From contig JAUIRK010000985.1 in the NCBI GenBank assembly GCA_030549495.1, positions 1 through 64,000 of the forward strand: 64,000 bases of DNA. Direction: 5' to 3'. The notes under the pieces were generated by a model. It made no database searches, was not told the DNA's origin, and saw only the letters and a list, made by a program, of their open reading frames with translations. How positions within the stretch are numbered: the first letter of the stretch is position 1; every line of letters begins with the position of its first letter. Of this stretch, positions 34,390-44,709 are shown in pieces. The translations under genes were made by a program, and so were the position numbers. This DNA comes from Nectonema munidae (lineage: Eukaryota > Nematomorpha > Nectonematoida > Nectonematidae).

Positions 34390-36778
34390 CAGCGTTTCTC
34401 AACCTTTGACAGCCCATGGCTCCCTTCACCGAGTGGTTAACACTCTTGGCCCCCTGCCCTTCAAAAAAATAAATTTTGTTTTATGTTGTTTATCCAGTCA
34501 CTAAAATTATAAACTTAAATAAAAAATTTTATTGAACAGTATAATCAATGGGACACTTGCTGTTGAGCTCGTGTGACCAGGCCTCTTATGTCGGGCTTTG
34601 TTTTGGACACAGCAAGGCGAATATCATTCCTAACATCAAGACGGTTTCTGGACTTTGTTTTGATCGTCGCCATGTCAGAAAATCCAGATTCGCAAAGATA
34701 TATTGTAGCGAATTGAACGTGCATTTCGGATGCCTTCTTGCTGAGCTTTGGATACGCATCCTGAACAGACAACCAGAAGTTGGAAAGATCTTTTCTGTTA
34801 CTGAAGGCCAGCTTCATTGCTTTCGAGACTTTAAACTCTGCGAGCTCCTCTGCTTCGTCTTCAGTAGGTTTAATTTCCGTGTTAAATGGGTCTTTGTGCC
34901 ATAGAACATCTAATGGGGCATTGTCGAAATAAGATTTGAACTCGGAGAAGAGAATGTCGAGATGTTTGATAATGTAATTTTTGATCCCGATGGGAAGTTC
35001 AATCTTTTTTGTCTGAAGATGCTCGTCCAATAAAGGAAACGAAGCTGTGGATCCGGCTTCAATTCGTGCCTGCCAGACTGTTATTCGAGCAGACATTCTT
35101 GTAAGCTTGTCTTGAACGTCACTGACTGTGACATCATGGCCCTGCAAAGACTGGTTCATTTCATTTAGTCTACCGAATATATCGGCTAGGTAGGCAAGCA
35201 TCATGACGAACTCTTCATTCTTGAAGTGGACATGAAGATAGTTTTCATTCTCTTGCAGGAAAATTTCCGTCTCCAACCGAAGTTCATACAACCGAGAAAG
35301 GCATTTTCCCCTCGATAACCAACGAACTTTGGTATAAAACAAAAGTCCCACATGTTGCGCTCCCATTTCTTTGGCCAGAAGTTGGAACAGCCGATGATTT
35401 TTGGCCTTTGCACGAATGAAGTTGATTACTTTGACAGCAATGTCCAGTACTTCTAACAAACGCGGCGGCAGAGTTTTTGACGCAAGAGCATATCGGTGTA
35501 GTGAACAGTGGGAAGATGTTACGTGGGGCCATTCATTCTTCACAAGCGCGACGAACCCTCCTTTAACGCCAATCATCGCCGGGGCACCATCAGTACAGAT
35601 ATGCTTGAAATTCTGCCAACTTAGTCCATTCATTTCAAAAAACGAGTCCACGATGGCTTTGACATTTTTTGCTGTTGTTGTAGTTGGCAGGGTATTGCAG
35701 AATAAAAATTCTTCCTTCATTTTCCCTTCTTTCTCGTAGCGAGCAAAGGCAATCAACTGGCTTTCCATAGCGGTGTCAGTAGACTCATCAAGTTGAAGGC
35801 TAGCCTGAAGCGTGCTTTGCTTAATTTCATAACAAATTTGACGACACACATCAGCGGCCATGTCATCAATCCGTCGACGAATTGTGTCATTAGATAGCGA
35901 AACTTGCTGAATTTTCTTTTTTGCCTCTGATCCGATCATTAGTTCCACCATTTTTTCTGTACATGGCTTGATAAGTTCCTCAGCAATATTGTGAGGTTTC
36001 TTGCACTTTACAATTTGGTAAGCTACTTCGTAGCTAGATTGAAGAGCTGGTTTTTCTTCTGGCCGGAATCCAAATTTTGGAAGCGTCGCTTCACGGTCGT
36101 ACCGTGCTCGTTTTGTAAGCAGAGCATCAATACTATCATCTTTCTTTTGAGGATGCAACTTGTCGCGATGGTTTGAAAGTTTAGAAGGACGTAGTGATGC
36201 ATTTGCCATCACTACTGAGCAATGCAGACATTGTGCACAGTCCATGCCGTCTCGAATTACTTTCGTAAATCCAAAACTGACGTAGCTGTCATTCCATTTT
36301 CGAACTTTCGACATCCGAAAACAAATAATAACAAAACAAAGTTAAAAATTTGGCTTGAAAAAATTAGATTTAATCAAAAAGAAATTTAACTAAAGAAAAT
36401 ATTAGATTTAATCAAAAAGTAAAAGACAAAAAAAATTTACAAAAAAGAAGAAATAGATTAAGCCTTTCTTTGATTACTTTGCAGAAACAGTGTTAATAAG
36501 AGAGCAAAGAAAATTTATAAACAGTTTTTTTTTCTATCAGCCATTTTTATAGTAAGGACGATAAAAAAACAAGAAAAAAAATCTTAAAAAATTCAAATTT
36601 TTTTAGTTTAAAAAAAACTTTCAAATTAATTGAAAAAACACTTCTCTTATGACCGCAGTTTTCTCACACTTCAAGCTTCTGCATTTTAAATTACATTTTC
36701 TAGTGTTAGCTTGTGGCCCCTAGGTTAAAGGCCTGTGGCCCCCTTGGGGGGCCATGGGCCCCCGGTTGAGAAACGCTG
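34390..36778 (-). mobile_element. Full-length hAT transposon (ZBED/SCAND3-like), ends intact
   Basis: Terminal inverted repeats start CAGCGTTTCTCAACC at both ends. An exact 8-bp duplication CCATAGCA lies at 34382-34389 and 36779-36786. Removing the element and one duplication restores the R2 reading seen in copy 4, so the insertion is precise. Length is 2389 bp. The right end carries G/C-rich complementary runs (about 36737-36765) that could form a hairpin. Confidence 0.95.
34545..36314 (-). CDS. hAT transposase, ZBED5/SCAND3-like, intact 589-residue frame
   Basis: ATG at 36314 gives MSKVRKWNDSYVSFGF, the natural start of this family. Residues about 20-55 form a BED zinc finger (CAQCLHCS... 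with H at SNHRDKLHP). Catalytic motifs of hAT enzymes follow: LQLDESTDTAMESQLIAF (first Asp), HICTDGAPAMIG (second Asp), and SSHCSLHRYAL, the C-x2-H motif. Near the C-terminus CESGFSDMATIKTKSRNRL holds the last catalytic Glu in the dimerisation domain. Length and motif order match intact relatives and no stop interrupts. It would excise and insert the element in the nucleus, giving 8-bp duplications as observed here. Antisense open frames over it are shadows. A domesticated host gene is less likely, because TIRs and target duplication surround it. Confidence 0.93.
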   Translation of the reverse strand: MSKVRKWNDSYVSFGFTKVIRDGMDCAQCLHCSVVMANASLRPSKLSNHRDKLHPQKKDDSIDALLTKRARYDREATLPKFGFRPEEKPALQSSYEVAYQIVKCKKPHNIAEELIKPCTEKMVELMIGSEAKKKIQQVSLSNDTIRRRIDDMAADVCRQICYEIKQSTLQASLQLDESTDTAMESQLIAFARYEKEGKMKEEFLFCNTLPTTTTAKNVKAIVDSFFEMNGLSWQNFKHICTDGAPAMIGVKGGFVALVKNEWPHVTSSHCSLHRYALASKTLPPRLLEVLDIAVKVINFIRAKAKNHRLFQLLAKEMGAQHVGLLFYTKVRWLSRGKCLSRLYELRLETEIFLQENENYLHVHFKNEEFVMMLAYLADIFGRLNEMNQSLQGHDVTVSDVQDKLTRMSARITVWQARIEAGSTASFPLLDEHLQTKKIELPIGIKNYIIKHLDILFSEFKSYFDNAPLDVLWHKDPFNTEIKPTEDEAEELAEFKVSKAMKLAFSNRKDLSNFWLSVQDAYPKLSKKASEMHVQFATIYLCESGFSDMATIKTKSRNRLDVRNDIRLAVSKTKPDIRGLVTRAQQQVSH

Positions 36779-36786
36779 CCATAGCA

Positions 36787-37560
36787 TATTCAACGAGGTT
36801 TCTTTCCTGTTTATATGCAGGGTTCTACACTTCCTTGTAGAAAACTCTAGTCCTAGCACTTTTACCGAATGGTTCGCTATGTCTAGTGTTTTCTGCAAGT
36901 CCTCTGGGGAACTGCCTAGAATCACCAGGTCGTCAGCAAATGCAAGCACTTTGAAATCCCTATTGTAGGCTGTGTAGCCTATCCCTGTCTCCGAATTGGT
37001 CATGGCGTTTCTAATAACCATCTCCATTACACAATTGAAAAGAAGCCCGGAGAGAGGACACCCTTGCCTGACCCCCTTCAACTGTGGGATTTCTTCGTCA
37101 TCTATGATGGCCTTGCCTCCTGAGTATAGGCTTTGGATCACCTCGATGGTGCTTCCTGCTATCCCTAAACGCGACATCACATCAAAAAGTATCCTATGGT
37201 TGATGGAGTCGAAGGCGGACTTTATGTCAAGCCATGCCAAACTCAACGGTAGCTTTTCCTGTTTCGCTGATGAGATAATTGCATTGAGAATGAAATTATG
37301 CTCTTGACACCCTTCGTATGGAGTGTACCCTTTCTGGTTAGGAGAGATTGTGTCTATTGACTCGAGATATGCTGCAGTCTTATTCCTGAGAATGCCTCCA
37401 AAAAGTCTGCTCAAGGTGCAGGAAAGAGAAATGGGACGGAAGTTGCTGCAGTCATCATCTTCCCCTCTACCTTTGTAGATCGGGATGAGTCGAGCTGTTC
37501 TCCAGTCAAAAGGAATATACCTGGTCTCTAGAATCTTTTTATAAGAGACTGCATAGAGAA
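36787..37560 (-). pseudogene. R2-like copy 1: reverse transcriptase core
   Basis: The frame reads ETRYIPFDWRTARLIPIYKG at its start, then LSRLFGGIL, WLDIKSAFDSINHRILFDVM (motif A with catalytic Asp), GVRQGCPLSGLLFN, and AFADDLVILGSSPEDLQ (motif C, FADD), then HINRKETSLN up to the hAT target. All RT motifs look intact in this copy. It is bounded upstream by the I-like LINE fragment and downstream by the hAT. Confidence 0.9.
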
Positions 37561-37960
37561 TTGTTGTTGTTGTTGTCGACCTCGTATAGGGAGTTGTGTC
37601 GTTGTTAACCGTGTAGTTTTGGTTATGGTGAATGGTTTTTTTTTGTTTCTGGGTTGTTTTTCTTGTGTCGTGATGTAGTGAAGTGGGTGGTCGGTGAGTA
37701 GAGTTTTTTGTCTGAGCTGAGAGGCGTGTAGTCTGAGATGTTCATTTAAAGGTAGAGTTCTAGTTTCTTCGTGTAGATGTTGTGTGTTTGTGTCTCTTGT
37801 GCATCCGGATATAATTCTTAGGGCGTTGTTTTGTATTCTTTGTAGGTTTTGTGTGCTAGAGTTTGATATGATTGGTGACCATATTGTGCCTGCGTATTCG
37901 AGTATGGGTCTTGTGATTGTTTTGTAAGTGGTTAGTAGGGTTTCTTTGTTTTTCTTCCTC
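37561..37960 (-). mobile_element. I/Jockey-like LINE 3' fragment nested in R2-like copy 1
   Basis: On the minus strand the fragment reads TYKTITRPILEYAGTIWSP, QNLQRIQNNALRIISGC and LPLNEHLRLHASQLR, the C-terminal part of a Jockey/I-type RT ORF. It ends in a (CAA)n-type tail directly at the R2 frame. It is 5'-truncated and in the same orientation as its host. The same fragment sits at the same place in all four array copies. Confidence 0.8.
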
Positions 37961-38873
37961 AGCCTGCTCGTGGTTGGAGTGCTTCCATAACATGGAACAA
38001 ATTGGGGAAAATCTGCCTTGTCCGACGAAAGCCGGAGCCAATACCGCAGAGTAGAATGCCGTCTCTACCTGGAGCAGAGTCGCGACATTTCTTTAGCTTA
38101 GCATTAACTTCATCAACTGTGATAGGAGTGTCTGACAGATCATCGCTCCCTGATGGCAGCAGCTCCAAGAGTGTTTCGAAGTCTCGATGTATCTCCCTAG
38201 CTGGTTCGGAGAACATGTTTCTGAAGAAATCGCGAAGTGTGTCCCTATTCCCTGAGTAGTTATTGGTTTCACCAAAAATGCCCCTCATACAAACTTTCTT
38301 GTTCCTATAATAGAACTTCTGAGTTTGTGCATTGTTCGGAATCCTCACTGTTCTGTTCCTATTTACTTCTGCTCTGGTGGGTCCAGTTTTGATGTCCTTA
38401 ATTGCTTTCGCAAATGCCCTATATGTGTGCCCTAATTCCTCTTGAGTAGGGGTCCTATCGAACTCGCTCTTCCAATTAATTGGAATGGGATTATTTTCTG
38501 GGTTCTGGGTAAGCTCTATGTTTGGCAACGGAGGAGAAGCCTCGTTTGCCCTATGGAATCTAAAATGCGAACTCATTCCCTGATGACATGTTGTCTCTAT
38601 GTTGCATGCTGAGCATGTGTAAATCGGCCTTGATTCAGGATGCACTCTCCCTATGTGATTGAGAAAAGTGTCCCTGCTAAAAAAGGAGGATCTGCAGAGA
38701 GCGCATTCAATGGGTGCACTCAATGGGTACATTATCGAGAGCGGGTTGGAAATGCTCTGCATATTAGAGGTTGGCTTTTCACTTTGCATGTCGTCCTCTA
38801 TGATCCCAACTTTTAGCTCGTTCCTCGAGAGCAATGGGCATTGTCTCTGTCTGCTGGGGTATTTCCTCAACAA
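37961..38873 (-). pseudogene. R2-like copy 1: fourth and fifth zinc fingers and pre-RT region
   Basis: The frame holds two C2H2-like fingers, IECALCRSSFFSRDTFLNHI and YTCSACNIETTCHQGMSSHF. Then come NWKSEFDRTPTQEELGHTYR and NKVCMRGIFGETNNYSG, and the region leading into the RT (DSAPGRDGIL). Compared with copies 2-4, 39 bp (13 codons) are missing in frame after GRDGIL. Two extra T residues near 38813 shift the frame relative to the other copies. Zinc fingers in this position bind target DNA in R2 proteins. Confidence 0.82.
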
Positions 38874-39269
38874 TCACTTTGAGAAGAGCACATTGGAATT
38901 CGGTGCTGAACTGAACGCATATCCGATCTGTCCGTTCTGGTCGGAATGCCGTGACTTGTAGTGGTACTTCAGGCCTTTGTAGGTGGAGTAGCTCTTTGAG
39001 CAGGAACCAAAGTTGACTCTGAGCCTTATAGGGTGGGTCACCTGAGATGTGTTAGGATGTACCTGTAAGAAGTGCTTTTTGGTATCTTTCAAGGAAGCAT
39101 TCGCATAGTCGCAGTTGCTACACTGAAAAGAGAAGGAGACCAGGCCACGGTACCTTTGGTAATGCTTTTTCAGATCATTGTGTGTCTGGTAAATACAGGA
39201 CCCACATTGACTAAACTCACAACTAAGCGATGATGGGAGCGGGACACCTAATTTGATCATTCTAGCCAT
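38874..39269 (-). pseudogene. R2-like copy 1: zinc fingers 1-3
   Basis: ATG at 39269 starts MARMIKLGVPLPSSLSCEFS. C2H2-like fingers follow: CGSCIYQTHNDLKKHYQRYR, CSNCDYANASLKDTKKHFLQ, and a third that has lost a cysteine (VNFGSCSKSYSTYKGLKYHY). The frame ends in TGA at 38874-38876. The likely continuation lies in another frame from about 38.94 kb, so a frameshift occurs in the linker. Three plus two fingers exceed the one to three usual for R2. The start choice is supported by the same ATG in copies 2 and 3 (46461, 53652). Confidence 0.78.
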
Positions 39270-39485
39270 CGCAGGGATGACTACCTATGAAAGTTACACT
39301 TCGCTAAACGAGTATCAGGCTATGTACCTTACATTAAAATATAGGGAATATGGGTCAACAAGGAGGAATAAAAGACAAAAAGTAAGAGTGAATAAGATAA
39401 AATTCAAAGGCAACGCACAGACTAACCTAACCGTACCATGTAATGAAAAATAATTTATACGCAATTAAAAGTAATCAAAATAAAA

Positions 39486-39715
39486 AGAGGAACTTCGCTA
39501 CCAAAGGAGGAAAGGTTTGACGAAGAGAAGGAGGCTCATGTTTGCCAAAAGGAGGATGAGTTTACCATATAAGGAGAGGTGCTTTCGAAGAAGGAAAGGC
39601 GAGTCTACCGAAGAATCGGAAGAAGGAGAGGCGAGTCTACCGAAGAATCGGAAGAAGGAGAGGCGAGTTTGCCGAAGAATCGGAAGAAGGAGAGCGAATT
39701 TGCCTAAGAAGAAGC
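39486..39715. repeat. 32-bp minisatellite at the copy 1/copy 2 junction
   Basis: Units of 32 bp starting GAATCGGAAGAAGG recur at 39613, 39645 and 39677, with degenerate units before (from about 39490) and a shortened unit after. A few units of the same repeat end copy 1 at 32822-32905. Reading frames through it (Arg/Glu/Lys-rich) are by-products of the repeat. Confidence 0.85.
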
Positions 39716-40005
39716 GAAGAAAAATTTGTGTAAGAAGACGGAATAAATTTGCAGAAGAGGGGTTTGTTGGAGAGAATGTGAATTGATAAAGAGACTCAAA
39801 AAAGTTGCAAGACGGAAAGAATCCAAATAAGAGAACAGATTTATTAATAAAACATGCAGCAGATAAAATATAAGGTACGGTTCAGAGTGTAAAAAAAAAG
39901 CTATCAGCATAGTGTGACAATCTAATACATAAATATGGAACAAAGAAGTGTGAAGTGTAAACATATATTAATAATCGTGGTATATACGACGGGTACTTTG
40001 CGAGA

Positions 40006-41266
40006 TTATCTTTTCCTCTCATCCGCCACTTCAAGAGAATCCGCTCCATTCTCGTAAGGGGAAACTATATCAACGATCGTAATCTCCCTATCCTTTATCA
40101 CGTAGAGGTCGGGTCTAAGGGAGCCAGTATAATCCGGTGGGGATTGATCTATGAATATCTGGGCTCCCTTGTCCGACTTCACTAGCCTATTCTGAATGTC
40201 ATTGTGCCTCTGCTTGATGGATTCCATCACACTCTTACAATGATTGAAGATGTGGGCTTGTGATTTCCTGTGAAATCCACATCTGCAAGATTGCACCATT
40301 GCTCGAGTGCTCTGGAAAGTTCTTGTTGGTAGCATGTTCAGGTAGGCCCTAAAGAAGAACTTGAAGTCCTTGAATTCAAAGTTCAGCCCTGAAAACAGAA
40401 AATTCTTCGGCGTCCTATTCCCGGCTTGTATCGCCTTCGCCGTCTGTGCCTGTAGATGCAGCTCGGTAAACTTATCTTTGTGTACTAGGGCGCTCACGCT
40501 CCTTAAGACTCTCACAATAGATCGAAGATTGACCTCGGGAACGATTTCATGGAAGGGTTCTATAAGCTCCCCGGTCGCTCCCCGTCTAGCGGTAAGTCTC
40601 TTGGAGGCGTGTCGCACTCTACTCCACAGATCCGCCACCTGGTTGGAGAAACGGACCTCAAACAGCTCCTGATGGGTGTCACCACTCAAAAAGTTGCAGA
40701 GGGTCCCTACGTCTGGTTCATGTCCAATCCTAGCTGAGGCGGACTCTGCTAAGAAAGCTTGGGCTAAGACCGAGGCATTGTCATCGAGCGACATTAGCAT
40801 TTTATATCCCTGGACGATCGCGAAGATATCCACGTCGTCACAGGGGTCACTGAACCCTAGCCCTCCATCCCGGATCGATGAGAAGTAGAAGTGGGAGGAG
40901 GCACTATGATTTACATGTGTCACGGCTCTTAGTGTTTTGAGGAGAGAGGATCTGAATGTGGCTATAGTGCCCTTCGGAACCAGCGCCGACCTGAATAGGT
41001 ACTGGAAGAGTGGCATTATGAATGTCCTGATGGCGTCAAGTTTTTGCCAGGGTGCCAATTCAGATGACTTTATACGCTCCAGCTTGGATTTGGCAGAAGA
41101 GACTAGTTCACTCGCTGTGTCCGCTTTGAAGAAGAGGTTATGCGGTATCCCTAGGTATTTGTAGTAGGAACTATGTGATATGGGCGTAATCAGTTCTCCA
41201 TCTATGAAACATTCCCATAGCATATTCAACGAGGTTTCTTTCCTGTTTATATGCAGGGTTCTACAC
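40006..41266 (-). pseudogene. R2-like copy 2: thumb, CCHC and restriction-like endonuclease
   Basis: 407 codons from ECFIDGELI to the stop, here with the C-terminus in frame: CCHC motif CRCGFHRKSQAHIFNHC, then the endonuclease motif RPDLYVIKDREITIVDI with RPD and a spaced Asp, as in PD-(D/E)XK nucleases of R2 elements. It ends EVADERKR, stop at 40006. The upstream end is cut by the hAT insertion at 41267. This piece is intact, unlike its copy 1 counterpart. Confidence 0.88.
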
Positions 41267-43971
41267 TAGGGTGCCAATTTTTTTTAATTTTTGTAAATTA
41301 TCAATTCTTACCCCTCAATTTTTTTTCATTTAGTATAATAAATAGAATTAAAAAAAATTGGCCTGGAAAATTAATGTTGAGAGGTTGCGCATAGCTTCGG
41401 AATATTTAACATGTAAAAATACTGTAAAAATAAACAAAAAATTATGTATATTCAATAAAACTAAGTTTAGTTCTCTATAACACAATTTTATTTTATAAAA
41501 ATAAGTTGAACTTGAAAATATTAATTAAAACACAAAATATTTGTTAAATATCATTAGTAAAGTAAGATTCTTTGTTAACACAAGGAAAGTTCTTCCTATG
41601 ATTTTCTACAACTTGAATTAAATACTGTTTTGGATCTTCTTGATCAGTCAAAATGCTGTTAAAATTCTTAATAAGAGCTATTCCACGTTCTGCAGCATCA
41701 TTAACAACTTTAAGATTGCACACAACTTGTTCTGCAATATTAAAATTCTTGTCGCTTTCCCATGTGTCTGGGTCTTTTTTCAAAAAATTTGATGATAATT
41801 TTAAAATATCAAAAAATTTCATTGTGTTTTCTGTGATAAAGCTTGACAGTCTACTTTTTTCAATATCTTTTTCTTTCAAAATTGGATTACCGAAATGGTT
41901 TAAAGGATGATAAAGATTTCGTGGTTTTTGGATTGATTGGACTATGTTAAGTTTTTCTTGTTTGTTTATTCTTGAATCGAATAAAACTTCCTTTAAATAC
42001 CAAAGATGCCTACCAAAAACCTTTAAAGCTGTTGTTGCTACTTTATTACTTACTTTTTTATATTTTATGAAACTTTGAAGTAGTTGAAGATCATTTAATG
42101 GTGCAAAGCTAGAACAAGAGCTCATGAACCATTTTTTTAAATATATTTTGACTATGAATATATTGAATTTCTTTAAGGCCTCACTATGATTTAAGTTTAT
42201 GTTTAGTTGTGATTTAAACAAATATATCTTAAAGCAATATATTAACTTTGACATCCATCTTGCCCTGTGATGAGCACCAGGGGCATAGATTTTAACATCT
42301 GTTCTTTGTTCTCCAAGAAATATTAAACTAAGATTGAGAAGTTCTTTATAGTCATCTCTTGGTTGAAATCTGGACAACTGTTCTTTGATGAAGTCGATCA
42401 GATTTTCATATTCATCAGAATCAAAAACTTCCGACTTTTCTTCAGTTGGTAAGCACTCTAAGGATGACTTATCAATCTTTTTCCAAGACTCACGAAACTT
42501 TTCGAAGAGCTTGATGTTTGGACTAGATGATTTTTCTTCTAGTAAAGCGTCAAAAACATGTTTAACAATCAGTTCATGTACATGATGTCTGCAAGCTAGA
42601 GGACAATTTCTTGCCGATTTTTTCCTGCAAAATCATACAAGCTCCCAGGTTTTTACCCGTGTTGCTGCTTGTAGTGTCGAATGACATGCTTGTAACTTTA
42701 TCAAGCAAATTCCATTTCAGTAAAGTTTCTAAAACAGCTTTAGCTTGAGAAAAACCACTACTGTTTTCAATTAAAGGAACAGCAAGAAGCTTTGTAATGC
42801 CTATGCCAGAAACGATAACAGCAATGCGGTCCACTTTTTCCTTCAAGGTCAAAGATGGTAACAACTTACCATCCCAATGAACTGTAAGAGGTACTCTCGG
42901 ATTGAAAATTGCCATGATTGTCTTACTTGAACTTTCTAGATTTGATCTTCTAGCTTGCCTCAAAGACTCTCTATTGAGAGTGTATTGGTTGGGTTCATGA
43001 TTAAAAGCCTTTAGAGTAGCGAAAAGTATGTGCATAGCATTTCTGTCACTAACACCTGTTCGATCCAAAGCCGATGATAGTTCGGATGTCATTATGTTCC
43101 TGGTTTTTACTACTCTGTTTTGACTTTTGGATAGTTTTACTGTAGTAGTATCATCATTTTCATTTTCCTCAACAGTGAAATCCGAATTAGTTTCATTTTG
43201 CAAAACACGTTCTGTTTCTTTTCTTCTTTTCACTTCTTTTTCTTTCTTTTTTTCTTCATCTTCTACTCTTTTTTCTTCTTTTTTCTAAACCAGCAAGCTT
43301 TCTATCAACTTTATCCATCGATCCTCTCCTACCTTTTTCCCTTTGAGCAGGCAAAAACTCTTTGTCTTCTTTACAAAGTATTAATTTCAAAGCATCTTGA
43401 TGTGCAACATCAAATAAATCATCAAGAATGTTCAAAAACTTTTCTTCTTTCTTTTTTTGAGTTTTAGATTTTCTATTCACGTTTTTTCGAAGATTTTGCC
43501 ACTGCGAATAAAACTCTTTTAGCTTTTTAATAATATTATAGCTTTGTTAGTGGGTATTCTTGCTTTATTCCAATTCGAAAGAAGTTCTTCAATAGTTATT
43601 TTTGCACTTTCTGTGAGTGTTTTTCCTTCGATTCGATGAAGATGCAAAAATCTACCTAATACAATTCTATTGGATGGCAGCTTGCTTGCAGAAAGCGATT
43701 CGTATGTTTGGCCGACTAACCATACAATTTTTTTTCTTTCAGTGAACAAATTCATTTCTAGAGCATTAAAAAATTGAATTGAAACAGAACAAAAATATTT
43801 AAATGAAAAAATTGAAATGGAAATTCTACTGCCCTATGCGCAACCCTTTAATCATAGCAAATCAAAAAGTTTTTTTGCATGGAAGTTTAAAGACCTAAAA
43901 GGAAAAAAATAAGAGGCTAAGAAAGTGAATTTTCTATTTTAAATTTTTACCATACATTTTTTGTCACCCTA
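41267..43971 (-). mobile_element. hAT transposon of a second type, 2705 bp, in copy 2
   Basis: The termini are inverted: TAGGGTGCCAATTT at the left, and TAGGGTGACAAAAA for the right end read inverted. They are flanked by the exact 8-bp duplication TTCTACAC (41259-41266 and 43972-43979). The uninterrupted target is seen in copy 1 (near 36823-36835) and in copy 4 (about 55634-55646). TIR style and 8-bp duplication are hAT-like. Confidence 0.93.
41544..43755 (-). pseudogene. hAT-like transposase of the 2705-bp element (copy 2)
   Basis: Pieces in order: 43755-43519 (LVGQTYESLSASKLPSNR), 43480-43256 (EKFLNILDDLFDVAHQDAL, a known segment of this arthropod-rich family), 43233-42574 with VHWDGKLLPSLTLKEK (probable first Asp) and SFDTTSSNTGKNLGAC (second Asp), and 42600-41544 with LACRHHVHELIVKH (C-x2-H-like motif) and VVNDAAERGIALIKNF (probable catalytic Glu). 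Frameshifts lie near 43530, 43250 and 42605. The middle one is in an A/G-rich low-complexity run. It would have moved the element but is now dead in this copy. Confidence 0.82.
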
Positions 43972-44709
43972 TTCTACACTTCCTTGTAGAAAACTCTAGT
44001 CCTAACACTTTTACCGAATGGTTCGCTATGTCTAGTGTTTTCTGCAAGTCCTCTGGGGAACTGCCTAGAATCACCAGGTCGTCGGCAAATGCAAGCACTT
44101 TGAAATCCCTATTGTAGGCTGTGTACCCTATCCCTGTCTCCGAATTGGTCATGGCGTTTCTAATAACCATCTCCATTACAGAATTGAAAAGAAGCCCGGA
44201 GAGAGGACACCCTTGCCTGACCCCCTTCAACTGTGGGATTTCTTCGTCATCTATGATGGCCTTGCCTCCTGAGTATAGGCTTTGGATCATCTCGATGGTG
44301 CTTCCTGCTATCCCTAAACGCGACATCACATCAAAAAGTATCCTATGGTTGATGGAGTCGAAGGCGGACTTTATGTCAAGCCATGCCAAACTCAACGGTA
44401 GCTTTTCCTGTTTCGCTGATGAGATAATTGCATTGAGAATGAAATTATGCTCTTGACACCCTTCGTATGGAGTGTACCCTTTCTGGTTAGGAGAGATTGT
44501 GTCTATTGACTCGAGATATGCTGCAGTCTTATTCTTGAGAATGCCTCCAAAAAGTCTGCTCAAGGTGCAGGAAAGAGAAATGGGACGGAAGTTGCTGCAG
44601 TCATCATCTTCCCCTCTACCTTTGTAGATCGGGATGAGTCGAGCTGTTCTCCAGTCAAAAGGAATATACCTGGTCTCTAGAATCTTTTTATAAGAGACTG
44701 CATAGAGAA
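43972..44709 (-). pseudogene. R2-like copy 2: reverse transcriptase core
   Basis: Same motifs as copy 1: WLDIKSAFDSINHRILFDVM, GVRQGCPLSGLLFN, AFADDLVILG. The frame is open from about 44705 to the hAT duplication, beyond which it resumes at 41258. Copies 2 and 3 share small substitutions against copies 1 and 4 (for example MIQSLYS for VIQSLYS). Confidence 0.9.

Larger units (their letters stand above)
32822..39485 (-). mobile_element. R2-clade-like LINE, array copy 1 (carries a nested hAT)
   Basis: On the minus strand: 5' UTR from about 39485, five C2H2-like zinc fingers, RT, a CCHC motif, a restriction-like endonuclease (RPD...D) and a 3' UTR ending in minisatellite units at 32822. A single-ORF plan with N-terminal zinc fingers and a C-terminal restriction-like endonuclease is typical of the R2 group. 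No 28S rDNA lies beside it, so it is not in the classical R2 target. Two insertions split it: an I-like LINE fragment (37561-37960) and a ZBED-type hAT (34390-36778). Confidence 0.85.

Noticed and set aside
34548-36176. Antisense open frames over the hAT transposase
   Set aside because: The minus-strand frame has a BED finger and all hAT motifs. The opposite frames have none.
39517-39786. Arg/Glu/Lys-rich open frames across the minisatellites (also 46709-46924, 53899-54114)
   Set aside because: They follow the 32-bp repeat and change with unit variants. The repeat unit is not a multiple of three, so frames rotate. There is no family resemblance.
43198-43467. Phe-rich plus-strand frames in the 2705-bp hAT (also 50389-50658)
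   Set aside because: Antisense of a Lys/Glu-rich segment of the transposase.
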